Below are positions 53,906 through 61,741 of a DNA stretch of 64,000 nt, piece after piece; within the stretch, counting starts at the first letter, position 1; each line of letters starts with the position of its first letter. Origin of the DNA: an uncultured Rhodospirillaceae bacterium (lineage in GTDB: Bacteria > Pseudomonadota > Alphaproteobacteria > Rhodospirillales > Magnetospirillaceae); contig CALABS010000013.1 of the NCBI GenBank assembly GCA_937887565.1, positions 66,958 through 130,957 of the forward strand. The letters are read 5' to 3'. Both the position numbers and the translations under genes were made by a program. Below the pieces are notes generated by a model. The model saw nothing but the letters and a program-made list of their open reading frames with translations, did not search any database and was not told the origin of the DNA.

Positions 53906-54856
53906 TCAGCCGGTCTTGAAGTCGAAGAAGCCGGGGCCGGCGACCGCGATCAGTTCCTCGGCGGCGTCCTTGCCCATGGCCTCGGCGTCGTCGGGATGGC
54001 CGTCGCGGCGGGTGGCGTGGATGGTCTTGCCGTCGGGGCTGACGATCAGGCCGCGGAAGCCCAGCACCTCCTTCTCGGGGGCGCCCATCTCGGCCAGGCC
54101 GGCGATGGGGGTGCGGCACGAGCCGTCGAGGCGGGCCAGGAAGGCGCGCTCGGCCTTGACCCGGACCATGGTCTCGCCGTCCTCCAGCAGGGTCAGGTAG
54201 CGGTGCGACTGGTAGTCGTCGGCGCGGCAGGTCACGCCCACGGCGCCCTGGGCCACCGCCGGCAGCATGTCCTCGGTCGACAGGGCGCTGGTGATGTGCT
54301 CGGCCATGCCCAGGCGGTTGAGGCCGGCCACCGCCAGCAGGGTGGCGTCGACCACCTGTTCCTCCAGCTTGCGCAGCCGGCTCTGGACGTTGCCGCGGAA
54401 ATTGACCACCTTGAGGTCGGGGCGGCGATTGAGGATCTGGGCGCCGCGCCTGAGGCTGGAGGTGCCGATCACCGCGCCGGCCGGCAGGTCGGCGAAGGTC
54501 TCGGCCTTCAGGCAGATGAAGGCGTCGCGGACGTCCTCGCGCGCCAGCACGCAGGGCAGGGCGATGCCGTCGGGCAGCACCGTGGGGACGTCCTTCATGG
54601 AGTGGACGGCCATGTGGATGCGGCCGTCGAGCATCTGCTCGTCCAGCTCCTTGGTGAACAGGCCCTTGCCGCCGATCTCGGCCAGCGGCCGGTCGAGGAT
54701 CATGTCGCCGGTGGTCTTGATGACCACCACCTCGATGGCGTTGGGGGCGGCCAGTTCGGGCCAGGCGGCCGCCAGGCGGTCGCGGACCTCGTGCGTCTGG
54801 GCCAGGGCGAGCGGCGACCCGCGGGTGCCGATGCGAAGGATGGGTTTGGACGTCAT
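53906..54856 (-). CDS. hemC: Porphobilinogen deaminase (hydroxymethylbilane synthase)
   Basis: 316 residues. RIGTRGSPLALAQTHEV is the family's N-terminal motif, RRGAQILNRRPDLKVVNFRG follows, and the dipyrromethane cofactor Cys is in RLDGSCRTPIAGLA. It joins four porphobilinogens into hydroxymethylbilane. It is first in the leftward hemCD-mitofilin-hemY operon and divergent from tsaD with a 48-nt gap. Confidence 0.97.
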   Translation of the reverse strand: MTSKPILRIGTRGSPLALAQTHEVRDRLAAAWPELAAPNAIEVVVIKTTGDMILDRPLAEIGGKGLFTKELDEQMLDGRIHMAVHSMKDVPTVLPDGIALPCVLAREDVRDAFICLKAETFADLPAGAVIGTSSLRRGAQILNRRPDLKVVNFRGNVQSRLRKLEEQVVDATLLAVAGLNRLGMAEHITSALSTEDMLPAVAQGAVGVTCRADDYQSHRYLTLLEDGETMVRVKAERAFLARLDGSCRTPIAGLAEMGAPEKEVLGFRGLIVSPDGKTIHATRRDGHPDDAEAMGKDAAEELIAVAGPGFFDFKTG

Positions 54857-54904
54857 GGTCCGGCTGTTGTAGGAAAAGCCGAGCGATCTGGAAAGGAATT
54901 TTCG

Positions 54905-55960
54905 GTGCTGGTGCTGGGGATCGAGACGAGTTGCGACGAAACCGCCGCCGCCGTGGTGCGCGGCGACCGGACCATCCTGGCCGATGTGGTGCTGTCGCAG
55001 CTGGCCGAACACCGCCCCTATGGCGGCATCGTTCCCGAAATCGCCGCCCGCGCGCATCTGGAGCACGTGGACCGGCTGGTGGCCGAGGCCATGGACCGCG
55101 CCGGGGTCACCTTCGCCGATCTCGATGCCGTGGCGGCGACCGGCGGGCCGGGATTGATCGGCGGGGTGATGGTCGGCGTCATGACCGCCAAGGCCATCGC
55201 GCTCGCCGCCGGCAAGCCGTTCCTGGCCGTCAACCACCTGGAGGGCCACGCGCTCACCGCGCGCCTCACCCACGGCATCGACTTTCCCTACCTGCTGCTG
55301 CTGGCGTCCGGCGGGCACTGCCAGTTGCTGGCGGTGCTCGGCGTCGGCGACTACCGCCGCCTGGGCACCACCATCGACGACGCCGCCGGCGAGGCCTTCG
55401 ACAAGGTCGCCAAGATGGTCGGCCTCGGCTATCCCGGCGGGCCGCTGGTGGAGCAGGCCGCCGCCCGGGGCGATTCCGCCCGCTTCGCGCTGCCCCGGCC
55501 CATGAAGGGCAAGCCGGGCTGCGACTTCAGCTTCTCGGGGCTCAAGAACGCGGTGCGGCTGGTGGTCGCGGATCTGCCCAAGCCCTTGGCCGACCGCGAC
55601 GTGGCCGATGTCTGCGCCGGCTTCCAGGCGGCGGTGGCCGAGTCGGTGGCCGACCGCACCCGGCGCGCCGTCCGCGTCATGACGGAGGGCTGGCCGGCGG
55701 CCCGGCATCTGGTGGTGGCCGGCGGCGTCGCCGCCAACAGGGCGTTGCGCGATACCCTGGTCGCGGTGGCCGCCGAGGGCGGGCTGGACTTCCTGGCCCC
55801 GCCCCTGAACTTGTGCACCGACAACGCCGCCATGATCGCCTGGGCCGGCATCGAGCATTTCGCCAGGGGCGACAGCGACCCGCTGGACTTCGCGCCGCGC
55901 CCGCGCTGGCCGCTGGACCCCGCCGCTCCCAAGGCGCGGGGAGCCGGGGTCAAGGCGTGA
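54905..55960 (+). CDS. tsaD: tRNA N6-threonylcarbamoyladenosine transferase subunit
   Basis: 351 residues. LGIETSCDETAAAVV is the N-terminal ATP loop, NHLEGHALTARL supplies the two metal-binding His, and ASGGHCQLLAVLG and CTDNAAMIAWAG are family signatures. TsaD carries out the last step of t6A37 synthesis in tRNA. The start is GTG 54905 with AAAGGA about 8 nt upstream; a longer open frame continues into hemC and was rejected. Confidence 0.97.
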   Translation: MLVLGIETSCDETAAAVVRGDRTILADVVLSQLAEHRPYGGIVPEIAARAHLEHVDRLVAEAMDRAGVTFADLDAVAATGGPGLIGGVMVGVMTAKAIALAAGKPFLAVNHLEGHALTARLTHGIDFPYLLLLASGGHCQLLAVLGVGDYRRLGTTIDDAAGEAFDKVAKMVGLGYPGGPLVEQAAARGDSARFALPRPMKGKPGCDFSFSGLKNAVRLVVADLPKPLADRDVADVCAGFQAAVAESVADRTRRAVRVMTEGWPAARHLVVAGGVAANRALRDTLVAVAAEGGLDFLAPPLNLCTDNAAMIAWAGIEHFARGDSDPLDFAPRPRWPLDPAAPKARGAGVKA

Positions 55961-56223
55961 GCGCGCGCTATCCCTGGCTGGTGGCCGAGCTGCCGGCCCT
56001 GCCCGACGACTGGCAGGCGGCCCTCGACGAGGCCATGGTCGACATCGCCCGCCTGCACCTGCCGCCCAGGTTCCGCGTCACCCGCATCCACGAGGCCCTG
56101 GGCACGCTGCGCTTCGACTGGATCAACGCCGGCGACGCCGACGACGACATCCGCCGCATCGCGCTGAAGCTGGCCATCCGCACCGACAGCTGGCAAATCG
56201 ATCCCTCGGACGTCAGCTTCTGA
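55957..56223 (+). CDS. Small hypothetical protein coupled to tsaD
   Basis: 88 residues from GTG 55957, which overlaps the tsaD stop as GTGA. It contains LHLPPRFRVTRIHEALGTLR and an acidic NAGDADDDIRR stretch, with no signal peptide or membrane segment. No family was recognised. The coupled start and natural codon use make it likely to be real. Confidence 0.7.
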   Translation: MSARYPWLVAELPALPDDWQAALDEAMVDIARLHLPPRFRVTRIHEALGTLRFDWINAGDADDDIRRIALKLAIRTDSWQIDPSDVSF

Positions 56224-56290
56224 CCTCGGGTTGACGGCCGTCGCCGGCCGTGCCTCAATTCGCGATCCCTTCATCCGCAAGGATTCGGCC

Positions 56291-57454
56291 ATGGACGCCT
56301 TCACCTTCCACAACCCGGTCAAGGTCATCTTCGGCAAGGGCCAGATCGCCGCGCTGTCGCGGGCGGTGCCCAAGGGGGCGCGGGTGCTGCTGGCCTATGG
56401 CGGCGGCTCGATCAAGGCCAACGGGGTGCACGGGCAGGTGGTCGCGGCGCTGGCGGGCGCCGGACTGTCCGTCGTGGAATTCGGCGGCATCGAGCCCAAT
56501 CCCCGCTTCGAGACGCTGATGAAGGCGGTGGCGCTGGCGCGGGCCGAGCGGTTGGATTTCGTGCTGGCGGTGGGCGGCGGCAGCGTGGTGGACGGCTGCA
56601 AGTTCCTGTGCGCCGCCATCCCGCACGCCTCGGACCCCTGGGACATCCTGACCTCGCGCGGGGGCACGGTGACGGCGGCGGTGCCGCTGGGCGTGGTGCT
56701 GACCCTGCCGGCCACCGGCTCCGAGATGAACTTCTTTTCGGTGGTCAGCCGCGAGGAGACCCGCGAGAAGCTGTCCTTCGGCCATCCGCTGGTGACGCCC
56801 CGGTTCTCGATCCTCGACCCCGAGACCACCTTCAGCCTGCCCGAGCGCCAGTTGGGCAACGGCATCGTCGACGCCTTCGTCCACGTGCTCGAGCAATACC
56901 TGACCGTCCCGGCCGGGGCGATGATCCAGGACCGCTTCGCCGAATCCATCCTGAAGACGCTGGTCGAGGTGGCACCCGACGCCATGGCGGTGCCGGCCGA
57001 TTTCGATGCCCGCGCCAACCTGATGTGGGCGGCGACCATGGCGCTGAACGGCCTGATCGGCGCCGGCGTGCCCCAGGACTGGTCGACCCATTTCATCGGC
57101 CACGAGATCACCGCCATCGCCGGCATCGACCACGCTCGCACCCTGGCCGCCGTGTGGCCCGGCATGGTGGCGGTCAAGCGCGACGGCAAGCGCGCCAAGC
57201 TGCTGCAATACGCCAAGCGGGTCTGGCACATGGGCAAGGGCGACGAGGACGAACGCATCGATGCCGCCGTCGCCTCGACGCGGGCGTTCTGGGAATCGGT
57301 GGGGGTGGCGACCAGCCTGTCCGCCCTCGGCCTGCCCGCCTCCATCGCCGACGAGGTCGCCGCCCGCCTGGAGGCGCGGGGCGGCCTGCCGCTGGGCGAG
57401 CACGGCGACATCGACGCCGGCCAGGTGCGGGCGATCCTGCGGGCGGCCTATTGA
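56291..57454 (+). CDS. Iron-containing alcohol dehydrogenase (YqhD/butanol dehydrogenase type)
   Basis: 387 residues, the length of YqhD. The N-terminus NPVKVIFGKGQIAALSRAV and the NADP loop LAVGGGSVVDGCKF precede the metal-binding domain: Asp and His in GNGIVDAFVHVLEQYL and two His in HFIGHEITAIAGIDHARTL. YqhD-type enzymes reduce aldehydes with NADPH and protect against reactive aldehydes; the physiological substrate is not known. AAGGA precedes the ATG at 56291. Confidence 0.93.
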   Translation: MDAFTFHNPVKVIFGKGQIAALSRAVPKGARVLLAYGGGSIKANGVHGQVVAALAGAGLSVVEFGGIEPNPRFETLMKAVALARAERLDFVLAVGGGSVVDGCKFLCAAIPHASDPWDILTSRGGTVTAAVPLGVVLTLPATGSEMNFFSVVSREETREKLSFGHPLVTPRFSILDPETTFSLPERQLGNGIVDAFVHVLEQYLTVPAGAMIQDRFAESILKTLVEVAPDAMAVPADFDARANLMWAATMALNGLIGAGVPQDWSTHFIGHEITAIAGIDHARTLAAVWPGMVAVKRDGKRAKLLQYAKRVWHMGKGDEDERIDAAVASTRAFWESVGVATSLSALGLPASIADEVAARLEARGGLPLGEHGDIDAGQVRAILRAAY

Positions 57455-57602
57455 CCGCGCCGGACCAAGGCGGGCTCTCGGCGACATTGACGCGAATGAT
57501 TGATTGAATAAACGAAAAATCAAACTGTTGCGCACAGGCCGAAAGGGGATGTAGCTTCAATCGTGGGGGATGCGGATTGTTCAATGGGGGGTGAACCTTC
57601 CG

Positions 57603-57989
57603 ATGAAAACTAGGATGTTGTCGGCGATTCTTGCCGTCCTGCTTCCGATACATGCGGCTCCGGCCGCCGAATTGGTATCCCGCGACGATACGGTGGTGAC
57701 GGCGTCGTGGTACGGCAAGCGCTATCGCGGCCGGCCGACCGCCAGCGGCGAGGCGTTCGATCCGGCGGCGCTGACCGCCGCCCATCCGACGCTTCCCTTC
57801 GGCACCCTGGTCGAGGTGGTCAATGCCGACGACGGCCGCCGGGTGGTGGTGCGGATCAACGACCGCGGCCCCACCAACGGGCGCGGCATCGACCTGTCCG
57901 AGGCGGCGGCGCGCCGCATCGGCCTGATCGAGCGGGGCGTCGCCGAGGTCGGCCTGCGAATGGTCGTGGGGTCGGACGGCTGGCAGTGA
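57603..57989 (+). CDS. RlpA-like double-psi beta-barrel protein
   Basis: 128 residues. A signal peptide (LSAILAVLLPIHAAPAA) is followed by an RlpA/DPBB domain: TVVTASWYGKRYRGRPTASG, LPFGTLVEVVNADDGRRVVV and INDRGPTNGRGIDLSEAAAR. RlpA cleaves or binds denuded glycan strands of peptidoglycan; the catalytic Asp in NDRGP is present. There is no SPOR domain, so septal targeting is not evident. The ATG at 57603 follows a GGGG-rich leader. Confidence 0.9.
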   Translation: MKTRMLSAILAVLLPIHAAPAAELVSRDDTVVTASWYGKRYRGRPTASGEAFDPAALTAAHPTLPFGTLVEVVNADDGRRVVVRINDRGPTNGRGIDLSEAAARRIGLIERGVAEVGLRMVVGSDGWQ

Positions 57990-58014
57990 TATCCTGCCGC
58001 TCCCGTTCAACACC

Positions 58015-58090
58015 CTAGTGGTCCGATCCAGACCGAAGGTCCAGGAGCCTGAACCTTCCGTCTGGTGAATCGGCCCACAAAATCAACGAA
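58015..58090. repeat. CTAG-bounded hairpin repeat, copy B (inverted)
   Basis: The reverse complement of copy A at 19275-19354, beginning at CTAG 58015-58018 and sharing TGGTCCGATCCAGACCGAAG and the ATTCGGCC..CCCACAAAATC tail. It folds into the same hairpin. At the right end there is no CTAG; instead it runs into a perfect 25-bp inverted repeat before the ahpD-like gene. It lies 26 nt after the RlpA-like gene, where it could act as a terminator. Confidence 0.8.
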
Positions 58091-58146
58091 TTGTGCACTG
58101 ATTCACTCAGATGGTCGGTGTACCATCTGAGTGAATCAGTGCACAA
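58091..58146. promoter_or_regulatory. Perfect 25-bp inverted repeat abutting the AhpD-like gene's ribosome binding site
   Basis: Arms 58091-58115 and 58122-58146 are exact reverse complements with a 6-nt spacer. The right arm ends inside the AAGGAG site (58145-58150), and the ATG follows at 58159. As RNA it is a 25-bp hairpin that could limit ribosome access; as DNA it is a large dyad operator. No known regulator consensus was recognised. Confidence 0.85.
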
Positions 58147-58158
58147 GGAGAGCATTCG

Positions 58159-58521
58159 ATGACCGAGGACTGGCCGCAACTCGCCAAGGAACTGTCCGCC
58201 CTGGTCGGGCAGGTGCGCGGCGGCATCCCCGACGTGATGAAGAATTTTTCGGCCATGGCCAAGGCGGCCTGCGCCGACGGCGCCCTGGACGCCAAGACCA
58301 AGGAGCTGGTGGCGCTGGGGATCTCCATCGCGGTGCGCTGCGACGGCTGCATCACCTTCCACACCCGCTCGGCCCGCGACCTGGGCACCAGCCGCGAGGA
58401 GATGCTGGAGGTGCTGGGCATGGCCATCTACATGGGCGGCGGCCCGTCCCTGATGTACGCGGCCATGGCGCTGGAGGCGTTCGACCAGCACGTGGCCGAC
58501 AAGGCGGCGCAGACAGCCTAG
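58159..58521 (+). CDS. AhpD-like carboxymuconolactone decarboxylase-family protein
   Basis: 120 residues, all helical. The motif CDGCITFH is the C-x2-C-x3-H redox site of the AhpD-like group, and GTSREEMLEVLGMAIYMGGG follows. Members act as peroxidase partners or thiol-disulfide oxidoreductases; the substrate is unknown. An AAGGAG site precedes the ATG. Its TAG stop (58519-58521) lies in the CTAG target of the following IS element. Confidence 0.92.
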   Translation: MTEDWPQLAKELSALVGQVRGGIPDVMKNFSAMAKAACADGALDAKTKELVALGISIAVRCDGCITFHTRSARDLGTSREEMLEVLGMAIYMGGGPSLMYAAMALEAFDQHVADKAAQTA

Positions 58522-58522
58522 A

Positions 58523-59091
58523 TGTTTAGTCCCGGCATTTGATGGTGCATTCTTATCCACGGAGTGGAAGGAGGCACTATGGGCCAGGTTCTACACGGCA
58601 GCGCCACCACGACAGAGGCGGTCCGTCGAGCAATACAAGATAGTCAAGAGAGCCCGAGGGCCCTTGCCAAGCGCTACGGGATCAATCCGAAGACCGTGGC
58701 GAAGTGGAAGAAACGCGGCTCGGTGGCCGATCTGGCGACCGGGCCGAAGGAACCGAAGTCGACGGTCCTGTCCAGTGAGGAGGAGGCGATCATTGTCGCC
58801 TTCCGCAAGCACACCCTGCTTCCCCTCGATGACTGCCTCTATGCCTTGCAGGCGACAATCCCATATCTGACACGCTCGTCCCTGCACCGCTGCCTAGCCC
58901 GCCACGGCATCAGCCGCCTGACCACGCACAGATGCCTGCCCACCTTGGCGACTTCGTCATGGCCTACAATTTTGCCAAGCGCCTCAAGACCCTGAAGGGC
59001 CTCACGCCATACGAACACATCTGCAAAATCTGGACAGCCGAGCCTGAACGCTTCAGACTCGATCCGATCCATCAAATGCCGGGACTAAACA
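58523..59091 (+). mobile_element. IS481-type element of a second kind, internally deleted
   Basis: 569 bp with perfect 23-bp terminal inverted repeats (58523-58545 and 59069-59091), starting TGTTTAGTCCCGGC. CTAG flanks it at 58518-58521 and 59093-59096, so the duplicated target is CCTAG plus one variable base. It encodes an internally deleted transposase. It lies between two convergent genes, each of which ends in one of the CTAG copies. Confidence 0.93.
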
Positions 59092-59096
59092 CCTAG
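58579..59096 (+). pseudogene. IS481-family transposase, internally deleted
   Basis: The N-terminal part (MGQVLHGSATTTEAVRRAIQ through SSLHRCLARHGISRL) is in frame to about 58920. The reading then jumps, in another frame, to the C-terminal end (VMAYNFAKRLKTLKGLTPYE to HQMPGLNT). The DDE catalytic core of about 150 residues is missing. The final TAG at 59094-59096 lies in the CTAG of the target, so the element borrows its stop codon from the insertion site. Confidence 0.92.
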
Positions 59097-60094
59097 CGAT
59101 CCGGCCCCGACGTCAAAATGAGTGGCTCCGCCCCCGATGAATCGGCGGGAGCCAGAAGGCGCGCATTGGCGAGATCGGCAACCAACCGGCTTGTGCGCAG
59201 CAGGGCACCCTGGGTATTGGCATGCCAGGGGGAATCATACAATTGATCCACCGGCAGCATGGCTTCCTCGGGCGTCCCGAGGACATGGGCGCCGTGGGCC
59301 TCGTAGAATTCCCGGACCTCGCCGGCGAACCGGAAAAAGCGGTCGGAATCGACCAGTCCCTGCCCCCAGGTCGGCCAAGCCGCGGCCACTCGAACGCCAT
59401 TCGCGGCACACCAGTCCATGAATCGGGAGAGGGCCAAGGTGCTGGCACTGTCAGCATTGAAGCGGAAACGCTCCGCCTCGGCCCGTGCGCCGCTGAGATC
59501 CGCCAGTTGCAGCCGGGTGGCCGCGTCGGAGTCGTTGCCGACGTGATCTCCCCATTCGTTGAAGACCCCCACGGGCAAGGTAAGCGAGCGCGCCAGCCCG
59601 AGGCGTGAGGCCAATCCGCCCATGCCCGCCTCCACCGTCAGGTTGCGCGCCCACAGTATCTGTTCGGAAAGGGGCAACCCCCGGACCCAGTCGGTGGAAT
59701 TCCACAAGGCCAGGGGCGCGTTGACGCGGGTAAGTATCTGGTCGTCGGCGTAGAAGCTGTACTCGATGGCGAGAACCGCGATATCGCCCGGCCGCAACAC
59801 CTGCCGCATCAGGAACAGCAGATAGTCGACGCCAAGGTCCGCCGCCAGCGCAAGATTGAGGGCCGGGCGCCCGGCGAGGCGCTCGACCTCCCCGGCGCGC
59901 AGGCTGTAGCGCACGTTGGATCCACCCGCCAGCACCAGCTTGGAGCCTTCGATCTCGTGACCCTTGGCCAGTTTGGCCCTCATGATCTGGGCGCTCTGGT
60001 TCGTCGGATGGCCCGCGGCCAGGCCCAGGAAGCCGGCCACCAGCAGGGGACCCACGATCAGTGGGGCCAGAAGGCCGAGAAAGAATCCGCGCAT
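59093..60094 (-). CDS. AlgJ/AlgX-like accessory protein of an O-acetylation system
   Basis: 333 residues. One N-terminal membrane helix or signal anchor (FLGLLAPLIVGPLLVAGFLG) precedes a periplasmic domain with LVLAGGSNVRYSLRAGEVER, resembling an SGNH-hydrolase-like first motif (GGSN in place of GDS). A later SPWHANTQGALLRTSRL provides a possible His. The gene follows an MBOAT gene by 3 nt, the pattern of alginate-type O-acetylation, where such a protein passes acetyl groups to polysaccharide. The assignment rests largely on that context. Its TAG stop is in the IS target CTAG. Confidence 0.65.
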   Translation of the reverse strand: MRGFFLGLLAPLIVGPLLVAGFLGLAAGHPTNQSAQIMRAKLAKGHEIEGSKLVLAGGSNVRYSLRAGEVERLAGRPALNLALAADLGVDYLLFLMRQVLRPGDIAVLAIEYSFYADDQILTRVNAPLALWNSTDWVRGLPLSEQILWARNLTVEAGMGGLASRLGLARSLTLPVGVFNEWGDHVGNDSDAATRLQLADLSGARAEAERFRFNADSASTLALSRFMDWCAANGVRVAAAWPTWGQGLVDSDRFFRFAGEVREFYEAHGAHVLGTPEEAMLPVDQLYDSPWHANTQGALLRTSRLVADLANARLLAPADSSGAEPLILTSGPDR

Positions 60095-60097
60095 GTC

Positions 60098-61609
60098 TCA
60101 GAACTCGAAATAGATGAAGAGAGGCTGGGTCTGGGTCTGCCACATGTAGAACAGGGACAGGAAAAGGAGTGAACCCACGCCCACCCCCCAGGCCGCGGAG
60201 GCACGCCACGGATAGCGAATGGAATGGTGCCTGCGACGGCCGTCCTCGATCCAAACGGGGCAGCGCGCCATCCAGTCCTGGACATTGGGCAGCAGGAACA
60301 CGATCAGGAGGCCGATTCCCATGTGATAGAAGGCCTTCCAATACGACATGAACAGACCGCCCAACAGGCTTTTGGCCGACGCGAAATCAACGGGAAGTGC
60401 GCCGCCGGGAAAAAGAGTGCTCATCCCGAAAAGGCCCGACAGCACCGCTCCCAGAGCCTCCCACGAAGGGGCGCGGAAAGGAACCCACGCCACCATCACC
60501 ACCGCGAAGGTAACGACACCCCCCACGAAACGGAACCAACCCGTCGCCGTCCACCGCCAATCGCTGGCGACCCACCGCCACGCGTGGTTGACGACGATCG
60601 CCGCGCCATGAATGGCGCCCCACAGGACGAATGTCCAGGCGGCACCGTGCCACAGGCCTCCGAGCAGCATCACCGCCATGACGTTGACCAGCTGGCGCGC
60701 CCTCCCCCGACGGTTGCCGCCCAGGGGAAAATAGAGATAGTCGCGCAGGAAACGCGACAGGGTCATGTGCCAGCGCTGCCAGAAATCAATGATGCTGGTC
60801 GCCTTGTAAGGCGAGGCGAAGTTCACCGGCAGGCGGATGCCGAAGACCCACGCCATGCCCACCGCCATGTCGGTGTAGCCCGAAAAATCGAAATATATCT
60901 GCAAGGTGAAGCCCAGCGTGCCCAGGAGGGCCTCGAACATGCTGACACCCGCCGGCCCCGCCGCCCGGGTAAAGACGGCATCCACTACCGGCGCCAGGGA
61001 ATCCGCGATGTAGAGTTTCTTGAACAGACCGACGGCGAAAATGGTCGCGCCGGCGGCGAGATTGGCCATTTTCGGCCTGAGGTCGTTGTTGTGCCACTGC
61101 GCCAGCATGTCGCGGGGCTGGACCAGCGGGCCGGCGATCAGATGCGGAAAGAAGGATACGAACAAACAATAGTCCAACGCCCCGTGGACATCGACGGCCT
61201 TGCGGTAGCAATCCACCAGATAGGCGATCTGCTGGAAGGTGAAGAATGAGATCGCCAACGGAAGGATCGGCGGGTCGAACTCCAGCGGGGTCCCCAGCAG
61301 CCCGCCCAGGTTTTCCGCCCCGAAGGCCGAATACTTGAAAAAACCGAGAACCAGCAGGTTCACCGCCACCGCCGCCGTCAGCAGTCCCATGCTCGGGCGC
61401 CGGAGCAAGGCGCGGCCGCACAGATAGTTGAGGGCCATCGACATGATGAAGATGGCAAGGTTCTCGACCCGCCATAGCGAATAAAACACCAGTGACGCGA
61501 CGGCGAGAACAATACCGGGAGTATGGAAGGAAATCCTGCCCGCGAGCGCGCTGGCCAAGACGGCCGCCGGCAGAAAAGCGAAGATGAACCAGGGGTCGGT
61601 AAAGATCAT
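60098..61609 (-). CDS. MBOAT-family O-acyltransferase (AlgI-like)
   Basis: 503 residues with about twelve membrane helices. Conserved MBOAT features are PLAISFFTFQQIAYLVDC, FFPHLIAGPLVQPRDM, LQIYFDFSGYTDMAVG and the catalytic His in LLGGLWHGAAWTFVLWG. AlgI-like proteins move acetyl groups across the inner membrane for polysaccharide O-acetylation. It is the first gene of a pair with the AlgJ-like gene. The broken MBOAT gene at 43017 is a paralogue. Confidence 0.95.
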   Translation of the reverse strand: MIFTDPWFIFAFLPAAVLASALAGRISFHTPGIVLAVASLVFYSLWRVENLAIFIMSMALNYLCGRALLRRPSMGLLTAAVAVNLLVLGFFKYSAFGAENLGGLLGTPLEFDPPILPLAISFFTFQQIAYLVDCYRKAVDVHGALDYCLFVSFFPHLIAGPLVQPRDMLAQWHNNDLRPKMANLAAGATIFAVGLFKKLYIADSLAPVVDAVFTRAAGPAGVSMFEALLGTLGFTLQIYFDFSGYTDMAVGMAWVFGIRLPVNFASPYKATSIIDFWQRWHMTLSRFLRDYLYFPLGGNRRGRARQLVNVMAVMLLGGLWHGAAWTFVLWGAIHGAAIVVNHAWRWVASDWRWTATGWFRFVGGVVTFAVVMVAWVPFRAPSWEALGAVLSGLFGMSTLFPGGALPVDFASAKSLLGGLFMSYWKAFYHMGIGLLIVFLLPNVQDWMARCPVWIEDGRRRHHSIRYPWRASAAWGVGVGSLLFLSLFYMWQTQTQPLFIYFEF

Positions 61610-61741
61610 TGCGAACCGTCGTGGGCGCGAGTTGGCGCGATCCTAGACCAGATCACGCTCAGGGACAATCGGGCGCGCATCGCTTGACACTGGCCGGTGG
61701 CCAATGGAAAGTGCGCCGGATCCGAACGCAGGAATACCGTG

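Noticed and set aside
57497..57525. FNR-like site TTGATT...AATCAA before the RlpA-like gene
   Set aside because: The half sites are 12 nt apart instead of 4, so it does not match the consensus.
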